A model generated the notes under the pieces. The model was not told the DNA's origin. It saw only the letters and a program-made list of their open reading frames with translations, and did not search any database. From Cylicocyclus nassatus (Eukaryota; Nematoda; Chromadorea; Rhabditida; Strongylidae), in contig CATQJL010000112.1 of the NCBI GenBank assembly GCA_958299035.1, forward strand, positions 18,575,361-18,639,360: a DNA stretch of 64,000 nt, written 5' to 3'. Positions 1 to 13,900 of this stretch are shown one piece after another. Position numbers and translations under genes: made by a program. Each line of letters starts with the position of its first letter. Within the stretch, counting starts at the first letter, position 1.

Positions 1-39
1 GGTAGAGGCGCCATGAAGCTATGACAATTTTAGAAAAAA

Positions 40-1229
40 CTAGCTGGCTTACCCGGCTCCGCCGTATCCGGACCAAACTTGGCACACATACACTTCGGGC
101 CCCGGCGGGTGTCACAGTCCACTTTTCGTTATCGATCGATGTCGATTTTACCGATTTTTATCGATTTTTTTGCAGAGTTCACCTACAGGGCTAGGAGTTG
201 GCACAGGGGGGAAGTGAGCATGGGGATTCCGAATACAATATTAGTTTTCAGAATTATCGATTACTTTTATTGATTTTATCGATTTTTTGTAAATTTTGAC
301 ATGCGAGGCTGGGATTTTGCACAGGGGGTAATCGAGCATGCTGATTACGAACACAATATTAGTTTTCAGGATCGTCCATTACTTTTATCGATTGCATCGA
401 TTTTTTTGTAAAGTTTGACCTGCGGGGCTGGGAGTTTGCACAGGGGGTAATCGAGCATGCAGATTACGAATACAATATTAGTTTTCAAGATCGTCCATTA
501 GTTTTATCGATTTTATCGATTTTTTGAAAATTTGAGTTAGGGGGCTGGAATTTGGCACAGGGGTGTAATCGAGCATGCTGATCACTCCCCTTGGGGATGA
601 TCAGCATGCTCGATTACCCCCCTGTGCCAACTCCCACCCCCGTAGCTCAAACTTTGCAAAAAAATCGATAAAATCGATAAAAGTAATCGATAATCCCGAA
701 AACCAATATTGTATTCGGAATCCCCATGCTCGATTACCCCCCTGTGCGAACTCCCACCCCCGTAGCTCAAACTTTGCAAAAAAATCGATAAAATCGATAA
801 AAGTAATCGATAATCCTGAGAACCAATATTGTATTCGGAATCCCCATGCTCGATTACCCCCCTGTGCCAACTCCCAGCCCCGTAGCTCAAACTTTGCAAA
901 AAAATCGATAAAATCGATAAAAGTAATCGATAATCCTGAAAACCAATATTGTATTCGGAATCCCCATGCTCGATTACCCTCCTGTGCCAACTCCCAGCCC
1001 CGTAGGTGAACTCAGCAAAAAAATCGATAAAAATCGATAAAATCGATATCGATCGATGACGAAAAGTAGCCTATGACACCCGCCGGGGCCCGAAGTGTAT
1101 GTGTGCCAAGTTTGGTCCGGATCGGTTCAGAAATGGAATTTTCTATTCGGAACATACGTACACACATACATACATACATACATACAGACAGACATACATA
1201 CAAACAGACATTCAGCTTTATATATAAGA
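40..1229 (-). mobile_element. Helitron-like element with palindromic interior
   Basis: Read on the minus strand, the element begins TCTTATATATAAAGC at 1229 and ends with a short GC-rich hairpin (around 60-80) followed by CTAG at 40-43, with A and T flanking at the insertion point. These are Helitron hallmarks (5' TC, 3' hairpin plus CTRR, insertion between A and T). A second copy with matching ends lies at 36,488-36,904. A (CATA)n/(CAGA)n microsatellite sits near the 5' end. The interior is a large inverted repeat: about 79-590 mirrors about 600-1,180, including the CTTGGCACACAT segment seen at both ends. No Rep/helicase coding is present, so it is non-autonomous. Confidence 0.7.
601..1009. 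repeat. 120-bp tandem repeat inside the Helitron
   Basis: Three and a half near-identical units of 120 bp start at 601, 721, 841 and 961. Each contains runs of ATCGATAAA and a CCCCTGTGC segment. Looser copies in the opposite orientation occupy 170-590, so the array is mirrored around a centre near 590-600. Long open frames through the array come only from the 120-bp (40-codon) periodicity and are not genes. Confidence 0.85.
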
Positions 1230-4200
1230 TGAAGCGATACCAGTACCCTCCCAACTTGGCTTACTTCCTTTTTTGTCATCGCCGCACATTCTTTACTGTT
1301 TTTCCCATAAATTAGAATACATTTGCATAAGTAATTGTCTAAAGGAAGTTGAGCTTTTGACTACAAATAAATGTATGTACTACATTTTTTGTCTCAACCA
1401 AGGAATTCTGATCTTTGGTATGATCTTCATTTCCCCTCTATTTGAATGCTACACAGACATTAGCATAATTCTTTGGACTCCTGGTTTGCCGCTGAAATGT
1501 GTGCATTATAGGTCAGAGCATATGCTATGGCCTTAAAAAAACAAGGCCGTATTATGCTTTGTAATTTAGAACTCGTCTTATCTATTCTTTCATTGAATTC
1601 TAGGCTCCTAGTAAAAGAGACAAAAAAGAAAAATAGTTAGAACGTTCAAGATTTAACACAGAGCCGTCGTGTCCTGAGTTGTCAAAAGAAAAATGTGTGA
1701 TAATCCATTGCATTTCATTTTGGACCAACGAAAAGAAAAGAGGATGATGAAGCAAAAACTTGTTTTAGCAGTGAATTGAAATCTTGAAAAAGGTTTTATG
1801 TGGTTTGCATAAGTTGCGCGTTTCCTTTGCTTTGAAAGCGAATTGCTATACTTTCCAAATATGATGTTGTCTTCCACCTTTCAGTTATCGCTTCCATGTA
1901 TAAATTGCCGTTGATGTTGCTAGCAATGGCCAAGAATTTGGTCTTGGATCAAGCAATAACGTGCTTACGCTTGACAACCAATTATCGTGAGAGCTGTGTG
2001 TCTTTTTTGCACCTTCTTTGTTTCTATAAACATGGGGCAAAAAATGGTTACCAAGGATTTCATGACGGTTAATCTTTCCAAAGAAGATGTGCATGGTTTT
2101 TATGTTGAGAAAGAAGGGAAGACTTTGTGTTAGATTGCCTAGCATCGGCTTAGGGCTCCAATCTTAAGAGTTCTCCATCTTTTTTGTGTAAATTTGAGCA
2201 GTCGCTGTTGCATCAGTAAGAATTGGAGTGATCTGCATGTACTCCGCTCCTTCTCAAGCTAATCAAGTCGTGGAAGCCCTCAAATTGCTAGACTTACTTT
2301 ATTTGTTTGCGCAATCTTAGGCTGAGTCCATTTCGTGTTTTTTGATCAGTGGCTCCTTGGAATTCCTTGAACCTAAACATAGAATGTCCTTAACAAATAA
2401 CTGGAATTATCTAGGCATACTGACATACAATGTGAGAACATGCATCATTTTCAAGGCTCTGTTTGTCTGACTAAAAATAACATATCATGCGCCTACTTGT
2501 GACGTCATCAAGCATATATCAATGTGAGAGATTGCCATCTTGACGCTTGTTGTACTTAGACTCATGGGTGGTGAAATTTGTTTGGATAAGATTTTCCGCC
2601 AAATTTCAAGTTGTCCTGGAAGTTTTGTCCGTTTTTTTTTGATCGGTCCCCAAACTCACAGAACACTGCTTGTGTATTATTTTCAGATTTTTATTCTTGC
2701 TTGACGCATTTGCAGCTGCATTTTCTTCTCGACCTATGCATTCTTTGCGATGTTACCGCCTTGAGCATAGTAACAGGGATGCCAAACTTCTCCCAATTTT
2801 TGAAAAATTTTATCCCAGCCTTTCGAAGGATTGCTGGTAAGATTTATGTATGTAGAGTAATCCTGTAAATCTTCGGCCACATTTTACATATTTTTAAATC
2901 ACCTGATCTAGTCTCTGAAAGCTATAGTAATTGTCTATTTAAAAAAACAGCTTTTTGCGCACATGTAGCGCATGGGCGTACCTATTCAAAAAGTTGTTTT
3001 TTGAAAGCAAGAAGAAATTTGATTGTTTGGCAAAAATAATGCTTAATGACAGTTTAGCTTCAATGCAGGTACTCCGGAGCATCTCATTTTTTGCTGCAGT
3101 TGTGTTTCTGATGACTTTTGCCAAAATGATATCTCAGAAGTGGATCTACAGAGTTCCAAACAGCAGAATCTAAAAACAGTACCTTATACAAGATTGCCTC
3201 AGTGTATCATGCCTGAACTCCTCCGGAAAGTTTAGAATAGATTTTTTAAAAAAGCGAACTTTGAATAGATAGAAAGGATAGAAAGTCTTGGCAATCAACA
3301 AGAAATATTCGCAAGATTATGATGTGTAGCCAATAAAAAGGAGAAAAAAAAGCTGCATTGTATGCACGCTTTTATGCTTTTTACACTCTCGTACATGAGG
3401 CTTTATGGTCGTTCAAAAGTCAGCAATACTTCGACGACGACATAATGTTTGGATCCCCGAAGAAAGTTTCAAAGTCGCTCTGTCTGCTTATTTGAGCATT
3501 TTTACCCACTACTTCAGCGGCTGTCGTTGTTTTATTCTATCCATCCAGATCATTGAGCCACCACCCATAAACATGCTATGTGTCAACAACATAATTTCTT
3601 CCTATTTTGCTGTAATTTTCTCGAAAATGGATACACATTGGCAGCTGAATGGAGTGTGCACTGAAGAATAGCTTCACATGTGATATTATGCAGATTTCGC
3701 AAAAATGGACTCCTATAATGTTTATCCTCCCTTGACTTTTTTGAAGAAATACGTTCTAAACTAAGTATGCTCCTTTTGTTGTTTCTCATGTATGTGCTAC
3801 AATATCGCTCATAATTTGTGAAAAAAAGACGCGCAGTCGCACATTCACGTAACATCACCGTATCATGGCCATATCTCGCTTTAAAATGGACCAATTTCTA
3901 ATTCAAGGGCACCATTCGACTCATCTCGGCACAGCGCATCTTCAGATATGTGGAAGTGCCCAATTGGAAAAAGTAGGAGGCCAGATATGAATTCGTTTTA
4001 GATTTTTGCTTATGGTAGGTTACCCGTTGTGCTTGTTCATTGCATTCACTGGACAACCTACCATAAGCAAAAATCTGACTCGATTCATGGAATCTGGCCT
4101 CCCTCTGCGTCCAAGCAGGCACTTTTATATATCAGAAGATGCGCCGAGCCGAGCTGAGTCAAACGTTTCCTTGTCCTTGGTTTAAGAATTCGTCCATTCT

Positions 4201-4903
4201 GAAGGGAGGTGTGGCCACTCTACCATGGTGTCGCACGAAGCGGACGATTGCGTGTCGTTTTTCTCAAAAAAAAAGAGTGTATTGTATTTCTGGATGATTA
4301 CATGCGTTATTCGTGGAGTTACGTTGAGCATTAGCTGTTTACGGCTTGGAAAATTTCTCAAAAAGATTGTTGCCAATGCGTATGATGTTCGCCAAATTGG
4401 TCTTGGTCTTTGCTATCGCAAATGATTTTGAAGGCTGTGCTGGTTTTACACATAACCTAGGAAAGATGAACCAAAAAAGGGATGACAGGAGTGACAGTGG
4501 AACTTCTTTGCGGCTACCCAATAAGTTACCATATTTTGCAATTTTGTCTCCACCAGAAATTGAGAGCAAATCCGTAATACATTGACCAACTTCATTATAG
4601 CGAAGCATCATGAGTAGAAATCATGGTCCTGGCCATGTAAGAGGAAATCTTGGTTTTTGGTGGACGAACTTCTGACCTCCCCATAGCAGCTCCATCACAT
4701 GCTCCTATCTCCCTTGGCAGTAATTTTTCTTCTTTTTCTATCAAACTCTACATGTTCATGAGCTCTTCATAGAACCAACGCGGCTTGCTATGAGCCTATG
4801 TCTGTTTTATATATATCCTGGGCTTTTGTAAAACCTGTCTGTGCTTGTTGTGTCATTATAATTCGCTTGTTTACTTTTGTTGCTATGCGTTTCTATGTTA
4901 CAG
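1230..4903. other. No gene recognised; upstream or intronic DNA of the globin gene
   Basis: AT-rich sequence with many stops in all frames. Because the first globin exon I can place (4904) begins in mid-protein, this stretch may hold one or more 5' exons and the promoter, but I could not identify a convincing start codon and donor pair. A foldback repeat occupies 3,820-4,272. Confidence 0.4.
3820..4272. repeat. Foldback (MITE-like) repeat, family A copy 1
   Basis: Two inverted arms, about 3,820-4,027 and 4,058-4,272, pair around a short loop. At the centre the arms read ATTTTTGCTTATGGTAGGTT and its complement. A related copy in the same layout lies at 19,870-20,270. There is no coding capacity. 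Confidence 0.75.
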
Positions 4904-7900
4904 ATCCGACGGCGGTCATTTCGTGAACATCAAAAAAACGAGACATATCCTGTCGCTCCTCCGGATTTAGACGTTGGCTGGTTAGAAAAGTGAGTGGTAA
5001 TTTTTTCTTGTTATTTTGTATCCGAGACTACGAATTTTGTTTACATTTTTCCTTTTTGTGATATCATGAAAATTGTCTAAATTCTTTTTTGATCTTTGCG
5101 GTAGTACTGGAAGATTTTGGCAACTCACCAACATACATGTCAGTAAAATTCGCTGTATTTTTACAAGAGGTTTGTTTACTTCAGCATTTATCGGTGAAAC
5201 TTATATTTCTAAAATCGTAGTCGTCATTTTAGAAATATCTTACCCTCAAAAATTATTGCCAAAAGATGAGCACTTCTATAAGCGGCACTCATATGTGGGT
5301 GTAAAAGTGCCATTACTTATGCAGAATCTATGCTTTAGGCAAAAGTCTTAGTCACTGCAGCGGGGGAGAGATTAATTTCCCCCCACAAGATGTATGCTGA
5401 ATTTATTTTTAGCCAGATTTGGTTGAGCTTTTATGTTTTTGTTTCTCTTTGCTCCTACTTAAGTTAAATGTGGGGCGAAAAAGGAAGCTGTCTGACTCAT
5501 AGCATTTTTGCTGAATTTATTTATCGGCTATATCAGAAAATCATGGTTCTTCTCAAAATAAATGGCGAAATCCATCACTGTTGCTTCTCCCCAAAATGCA
5601 TTATTTTGCACTTGTTTGCCTTCTGACGTGTACGTCCTGACCTCTTGACATCTTCCTGTTTTTAGCTCTTCACCGCCACCAGCTCCACAACCAGCATCTC
5701 GTCCAACTAGTCGTAGTCCACGACAGATCCGGTTCAACATTCCGGAGGTATTTGTTTGTTTTGGTTTTTACATACAAACTGGAATTGAAGTTTTTGCTCA
5801 ATTCAAACAATTTTCGATAGCATTCCAAGACCTAGCTTACAATCTTAGTCTTGTTAATTGAAATTAGAAGATCATTCTAGTTCTACGGAGTTTGCCACTA
5901 GCTGTAGCTTTGCCTTCAAGAACGCATTTGAAAAACGACACTTCAAGTCCCTGATTTTCGTTTGGTCGCAAAAAATACTAGGTGCCGCTAGCCGGCTTCA
6001 AACATCTGTAGGCCTTTTTCACGTAGCAGTATCTCAGACATCACTTTGGCATGCTTTTCCTTTTGGAACGAAATTGTGAAAAACTTTATTTTGCTGAAAG
6101 AATCCCGCTTTACTGCATTTTCTCCGCGGAATCCCACCAGGGCTCGGTACAGGTAGCTTATAAGCAAGCTAGGTATCGTTTTTGGGATCAAAAGCGTTTT
6201 TGTGCCCGAAAAACCCAGCTCTGGTGACGTTTTTTTAGTCGATTTGTTTTTTGGGGGTTTTTTGGGGGGTCGTTTAGAATTTAGGGTCAAAGGCGATTTT
6301 GTTTTTCTGCATTTTCGGAAAGCCACCTCGTGCCTCACGTCAAGACCGAAATTTGACTTAGTGCATACCTAAAACACTATTGATATTTTGGTGTCAATAT
6401 TTGGAATTTCCAGTTATAAGATATGTATGGAACTATTGCTACATATAAGAAAACTTTATAGTAGAAGCTTTGAGCTTACAAGGGAAGGATACCAACATTA
6501 GTTGGCAATTGAAGATGAAATGTATATCATTGGATGCGCATTTGAACGCTGATTCCAAATCTGCTTTCCTTTTTTGCGGAATAAGTTTCCGAAAGAAATT
6601 ATAAGCGTTTGAATGTCCAGATTTGCCAAGCATTGAGTGGCTTAAAGGCAGCGGACAGGCAAAATGGACCCCTGTCAGATTTTGGTAGTTTCGGGTAGTG
6701 GACCCCCCAAGTACACCGTAGCCCCAACCCCACATTCCAATTCATGCGCTAAGTCCTGAAAAAAGCGCTTCAAAACTCCACCAGCCCCGCCCACTTGCAT
6801 TGAGTGGGCGTTATTGGTGGAAGTTTGAAGCGCTTTTTTCAGGACTTAGCGCATCAATTGGAAGTTGGGGTTGGGGCTACGGTGTACCTGGGGGGTCCAC
6901 TACCCGAAACTACCAAAATCTGACAGGGGTCCATTTTGCCTGTCCACTGCCTTTAACACGTTGATGACGAGCCATTTTTTGAAGGTTTGTCCCTGTGGAC
7001 GAACCGTTTCCAGGCATTTTCACAGCCGGCTGCACATATATATGCATGCATCTATGCGTGAGATACACAAATTCAAGTGGGCGGGGCAGCTCCGCCCACT
7101 TTTGGCAAGCCCCGCCCACTTCTCAAAAATGCTGGAAATTGCTCAAAATCAATGAATTCGTGCAAATTCCGGCATTTTTGAAAAGTGGGCGGAGCTTGCC
7201 ACCGAGGGGGTGGAGCCTGCATTACGGGGGGCGGGGTCAAAATCAAGATTATTTGAGGTTCCCTTGTCATCTATGAGCTTTTCTATGCGATTTGAGAACG
7301 AAGAAAGTTTTTTGCAGAGGGCAATGGAGTGGGCGGAGTTTGCCAAAAAGGGGGCGGGGCCAACATGAAATACTTTCGAGCCTAACTTGATTATATGAAC
7401 ACAAGTTGGAACCATTGTGCACATTAAAACTGATGTTCAGGGTGTCGCGCACCATTGCGCGACATCGTCCACAGGGACAGACTGCCTGTCGCGCACCATT
7501 GCGCGACACCGTCGTCAACGTGTTAAAATCAGCGAAAAACTCTAAAACAACACCTATGCAATTTCCACCGGTTTCGTTCCTTCCTTGCAAATAATATACT
7601 CGATACAAAAATGATTTTTCACTTTCCGGTGTTTTTGTACAGCTTTTCGCCAGTTTTAGGCTACCTAAACCTTGATAATTTGGGACATTTAAACGTCCAG
7701 AACTTCTTTCGGAAACTTATTCCGCAAAAAAGGAAAGCAGATTTGGAATCAGCGTTCAAGGGCGCGTCTACTAATCATCTCATCTTCAATCGCCAACTAA
7801 TGTTGGTATCCTTTCTTTGTTAGCTAGCGCCATTACAGTTTTTTTCCAAGGATCAAATAGGTCTCAGAATTCCTTTGAAAGTCTTAGCAAGAATAGTCCA

Positions 7901-10900
7901 CATAAACTTTGAATTTTATTCAAATTACTTGAAAAGCTCAAGAATTACCCAAGAAAGAAAGAAGCTTTTAGCTTATAATCTAGTGAACAAAAATTTTTTT
8001 CTCATATCGACGATATAGACTAGTAATCGCTTTGGTTTCATAACATTCGTCACTGACGAGGAAGTGAAATTTGTCAAGCATTGCTTCTTCATTAATCAGG
8101 TTACTTACTTCTTGAGTGCCGCTCAGCCACTTCCTCCGAGCCTTGTTTGTCAATTATATAGCTACTAGCAAGTCTCTTGAGCAATGCTTTGCTTGGATCT
8201 TGTCATATAAAATCAGGCATACGCGTCATTTAGATTCGGACAAAATTCGATTTCTCAATATCGGGTTACTTGCCCACGCAGTATTTGCGATTTCTCAGCT
8301 ACAAAAAACAATCAGCCAATTTATGCGTTAAGTCACCTGCCATTCAAACATTAAAATGTTTTTCCTTGACGGTGCATGCGAGCAATTGTCACATGCTTCC
8401 AGATGAATCCAAACATCGTGACTCGAATTTTTTTCATTTTTTGTTTTCTGTGCTCGTCTGAGGCTGCTTGATGGATTCATGTGGCTGTGGCGTTTTTGAT
8501 GTAAAGGTTTTGGAATCACCTTACCCAGATGGTGTTGCGTAAAATAGAATAGGGTTCTGTCAGTACTTTGATGTTCGCACTTTCTAAAGATCGTAATTGA
8601 GAGCAAGTAGACTTCTAAGTCAAGCAATTAGCGCGGAAATAGGTGACGTAAAAGCACAGAAATAGCTCAAAGTCGCTAGTAAAAGTACATCTATGAACAC
8701 GTAATAGGTTTTTATGCGTGTAGAATTATGCTGCACTTGATTCTCGCCACATGACTAATGAAGGACGAGATAAAAATAGCCATAAATCCTTCTGCAAATG
8801 ACTTGTTTTCTCGTGTCGCTGGAGCGAAAGTTACTCCAGCAATCTTTCGCGCGTGTTGTCATGCGTTATGATGTTTGTTGGTATATTTAGCATCATAAAC
8901 AACCAATAAAGTTAACGCTTGACGGGCCACAGCGCAATGCAATTTAGTGCTCGTATATGGTCGCAAATGGTCGTCGATCTCGTCCGTCAAGAGACTTTTC
9001 AGAGATTATCGTAGTAACTCTCTATTCACTTCGAGAACTCGCCACGGAGATCTGAGGTTGGTGGGATTTTGGTGCGATACCGTAGCGAGACCTCTATATA
9101 ATTTAATGCCCGAGTTTCGCTGCAAAAGATATATTCTGAAGCGAGAACATCGTTCTAGAAGGTGGATGCTGCTGGGGTCGCCACGCCCATTAACGTGGAT
9201 GGCTCAAGGAAACTAAACTCATTAATACCTAGTAATGTCGAAAATCCGACTTCTATCGGAAAAACACATTTTCGACATCTCTGTGTATCCTGGAGTTCCA
9301 TTTGCTTTAGACCACCCACGTTGATGGGCGTGGCGACCCAAGCATCCACATTCTGAAGCAATTTTCTGGTTGCAATATACACCTTCTGCAGCGGGCTTGG
9401 AGATTTACTTAGCCAGGAAACTCCCCATCTTACTGCATCAAAATGACATCGACCTCAGAACGGTTGGATGGCGCCTTTAACACTTTGCTGCCAAAAAGTG
9501 GAAAAAATTCATAGGGATCACTAGAAAGCTGTTTATTCTAAAAGAAAATAAAACTGCACCGGGCCTGTTTTTACGCACAAGTCCTATAGGGAGTGCAAAT
9601 GCAATGTATCTCCATCAAACCAACTGGACAATAGTCCATTTGTTAGCTGATATAACACGCGTAAAAAGTGCTGCCAACCCTCATTTATAATGTTTGCTGA
9701 ATGTTATTCTAAATCTTGAGGCTAGACAGATGTTATATCCACTTGAGATCACTGAATTTTCATGCGCTCGTCTTTGATTCTTAATGCAACGTCGTTCAAG
9801 ATATTTTGTTTGTTCAGTCGGCGAAAAATATTTGAAAAATGACGTCTTGCCACTAGTTGAAGGTTATATTTTTGTTGAACAGATACATTGCGACAGCTGC
9901 ACGGCAGGAACATTTACCTTGCATTCTGGATAAGAAAAGCTTCTATTGTTGCAATTTATTCTTGAATACTTGAAGGAAATGCTTGGTTTTTGAGTTAGTT
10001 TCTTGTTTTGCCTAGAGAAAAGCTGTTGTGCACTTTTGGCGAATGATTGCCTTGACTTATAGCTTCCTTGTTTTCTATTTCAGTCTCAGATTTACATTCT
10101 TGCTTGGTACATCTAGATTTCTAGTGTTGATGTGTGCCATATTTTACTGTGTAAAGCAAAATGGCTTTTTTTTTCTAAATTCTATAAGATCTTCTCGTTG
10201 ATGACTAGCACCTACTTCTTTTGGACTAAGAGCTTAATGTATTTTTTTTTTGTGTCTCATCGTTCATGTTTTTAGGAAGAAAAACCATGCAAAGTGCTGG
10301 GAAATAATTTGGGCATTTTGGCCGCTCCCATAAACTTGCTTGGAGTTTTCTGATAGTAAAAGGACACATTGCTGGCCATTCCTCCTGTCCCCCTCCCCTC
10401 CCTCTCCCCTGCATTAAATCTACTACATACCAGTAGAGCTAGACAATCTGACGTTAGGTCAGTGATCCATCACTTTCAAATAGGCTAGCTCTTTGGTGCC
10501 TAATCTAAATAGCATCCCTTTCCGAAGTACAAGTTTAGTAAAAGAAATTTGTGGATCTTGACAGCTGACATTTGTTTACTTCTCCTTGGGAAGTATTTTT
10601 ATGGGACCACATAATTCGTTTGAAATCTAACTACCTCGTTTTTCCACACCCTAATGTTTAGCGTTTTGTTTCGTTAGCAGTTCCTAGCAGTGTGTTTATC
10701 TACCTAGTCACTGTTTGCTCGAGTACTCTTGGCTACATTGAGACTGAGATAATACACTGTTAAGTAAGTATACTGTAACTGCAGTTGGGGTGGGCATTTC
10801 TTGCAAATTTTTTTGAAATGGAAGATCTTCGAGATGTGAAGGAGTTATTGCTTCATATACTTCTTTCCGATGCCGAAGGAGCTAGTAATAGCTAGTTTCA

Positions 10901-13900
10901 TATGATAGATAAATTTTCCACCAATTAAATATCAAACGATGTACTGGTTTTGTTAATAGCCAAAGTTTGTGATTTGGGTTGTACCTTTTGCAGAAAATCA
11001 GAAACGACCGTTTCTTTTCTTTTGTAAGTGAACAGAGACCTGTTTTATACAGCTTCCTTGAGTCTCATGTGTTCTCGAATTGATTTCTGTTTCTCGTTTT
11101 CGGAATTTTTTGTACACTTTTCCTTTATTAATGGTTGAAGGATTTTTACACAATTTTCGCGAGTATAATGTATTAGTAGACTGTGTTTTATCGAAATTGC
11201 TATTGGAATTTCTGTCGCTTGGAGTGATGGCCTCTTCACCATACTAACAAATTGAGAAAGTAACAAAACTAAAGGATATCCAATTCCGTCTCATTGCTTC
11301 CCTAGACGGAAAAGGATAAGAGTACGATCTTCCCCGGAAGTAGTGAGGGAAGATCGTATGCTTAAGAAAAATAATAGAACTAACCTTAACCTTCGTCTGA
11401 TAAGTCGTTCTTTTGCCCTCAATCCATATGGGTAAACACATCTCGAACTCAGGTAATTAAACCTAAAACAAAGTTTCTGACTTGGAGGATTTTTTATGGA
11501 GAAATTTGATTTTCGTCCACTTTGCTTTTATCTTTTTCTCTCAACTCAATACTTCTCCTCAAATTTCGTTCCACTCTACTAACGAGAAATCTCTAACAAA
11601 ATTTCCCCTTCAGCCTATCCTACGACTCAAAATCAACGAATGTTTTCTTAAGCATGTGTGTTCAAAGCTCATAAATCGCATCAACATGTGCTGTTTTTTC
11701 CAGCGGGTGTGTTCTCGTTCATCTCCGATTACATACGGGGCTATTGTTTATCTGAGGTTCGGTGTCATTCTTGGATGAATTATTATGACAATCATTTCAC
11801 CTCGTGCAACATTTGTGCTCCATCCCCCTCCCTCTCCTCTCCCCCCATCTCCGAGTAGCATATTTTTCGGACTTCAGTGCGATGGTGACTTCTGTCTATG
11901 CATTTTCTGCTGTAGAAAAAGAGAAAAGCTTTACTTCTCATAAAATGACCTCGGAGACATTTGTGACTAGCTTTGCTACAGCTGGTGCGCCAAAGATTTT
12001 TCCAGAAATTGTCTGCAAAGAACTAGGTAGTTACGACCGGTGTATTGGGAAGCTTTATTGCTTCGCGAATGTTATAAGGCAGTTTTTCTCGATACCCGTC
12101 ATGCATTACATAGGAAGGATGTAGGATTAGTAAGAGCAGAAGGTAGTTGTTGCTGAATGTGCAAGCGCGGTTCTCTTTCTTATTTTTCCTTTTTTTCCTG
12201 CTCTGCGACTTCACTCCTTTATCTTTTCTCTTTTCAACGAATAGCAAACTCGGAAAAAACTAAATCTGTATTATATTTTGGCTTCCTTACAGGCAGTATC
12301 ATCCACGAAGTTTTTCAAAAATCCCAAAAAAACCGGTCGAGCTTTTGCAGCATCGCGACCACTTCAAAGCTTCTATCGCTTATCTGCAAGTGCAGCAGCG
12401 CTAAGCTGAAGACCGTTTAGCTCTGAAGCACCTGCTGTGATTGTTTTTTCTTTAAGAGCTGCTCTAGCGATATTTATAGTAGTCCAGCACATCCAGCTGT
12501 CTGTTGTAAGTGCGCTTAAATACGGGCAGGTATAGGACATTTCGGCCAGACTTTGCTTGTGGCTCTGTTCATTCCTGGGAAACTAGCGATGGTTCCGGGA
12601 TGGTCTTTGGCATGTTGCTTTGGTTGATCACAGACTCTCATCATACAAGTCCTGTCTCACACAAAGGCATCATCCATCCAAATCTGAAGTTGATGAGTTG
12701 CGGATGCAGTACAATAGCGAGGTCTGTAATGGAGTAATTGCCCAAATTTCGCTGCAAAAGGTGTGTTCCGAAGCGAGAAAATTGCTTCATAAGGTGGATG
12801 CTGCTGGGGTCGCCACGCCCATCAACATGATGCCACCGAAGCTGATGGGCGTGGCGACCCCAACAGCACATTTCCAGAAGGATTTTCTCGCTTTGAGATA
12901 CACCTTTTGCACCGGGACTTGGGAATTACTCAATTAGGGAATTAGCCATTTTACTGCTTCAAACTTTTACCAACCCAAATTTGGGTAGACGTGCTTTGAT
13001 TTTTGCATTTCCTTTCTTCTACACTCCTAGCTACATTGGAGCCAAATTGATTGTTTATGTTCAGATCCAAGTCTCATTAGACTTGTCTACTCCACCGTTT
13101 CCCGTGAACGAACCACCAACAGAATTAGAGTGGAGTCCAGCAGGATCACTAAGTATGGATACAGTAATGCAGAAAGTGCAACCAGAGAGATTAGTGTTAC
13201 AACGCCAGGTATGTTTTTGTTCAAAAAATTGCGAAAAAAGGCTTCTGATTGTAAGATTTGTTTCTACTAATATTGATATCGTCAAGGCTATGTGCCATGT
13301 GAGTCAAAAAACCCCGTGAATTTTTCGGGCTTTGTTGCTCTGTATATCAAGTTTCAACTTAAATTGAGTGGAAATCAGATTTTCAATCAAGCTTGTTTTC
13401 AACTGCGCAATTCGGCTGAAGCGTTCGTCGTAGTAGATAGTTCGAGAGTCCAGAGCTGTTCCAGATAGTTTTTTTTTTATGAATACGGTGCATCTGCTAT
13501 GCTTACAAAATGTGTATAATCTTTTCTACAAAATAGTATCCCTTTAATTTGTTAGAGCTGCTGATATGTGCGGAAGAAGTAAGGCTTTATGAATGATCAG
13601 TAAAAGCTTTATGATATTCCGAGATTGTAGTCTTTTTCGGTACTTAAGTGGACTTCAAATTTTTCGTGCTGAAATTGAATAAGCATTTTGAAGTGCAGAA
13701 AAAATTTTGCAAAATTTTCAGATGCTATCGTGCATTTTATACTCGGTATATGTACAATTTCTAGCCCTCGACATATATCCCGAATCTGCATTTGGAATTA
13801 GGCATGTGCATAACAAATTTTCTGTGAATTTTTGAGATTTGCCTGCAGAATTGCTGCAAAAACGAGACAGCGTATCAAATCAGCATCTGGACAATTTTGT

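Larger units (their letters stand above)
6473..7827. repeat. Composite foldback element (outer arms, inner foldback, inner MITE)
   Basis: Outer inverted arms lie at about 6,473-6,620 and 7,670-7,827 and carry AAGGGAAGGATACCAACATT and its complement. Between them sit a second foldback (about 6,646-6,955) and a piggyBac-like MITE (6,957-7,522). The outer termini (CTTACAAGGGAAGGAT) match those of the element at 47,523-48,690. This shows a family target repeatedly hit by other elements. It is non-coding. Confidence 0.65.
5748..13064. other. Globin intron (exon 2-3), repeat-rich
   Basis: This 7.3-kb stretch has no convincing exon of its own. It contains the composite element at 6,473-7,827 and two copies of a foldback family (9,106-9,406 and 12,740-12,935). 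The remainder (about 7,830-9,100 and 9,410-12,735) is AT-rich with short meaningless frames. An additional phase-0 exon cannot be excluded. Confidence 0.55.

Noticed and set aside
575..1009. Long open frames on both strands in the 120-bp repeats
   Set aside because: They arise from a repeat length divisible by three; all frames are open and no codon-like signal or splice context exists.
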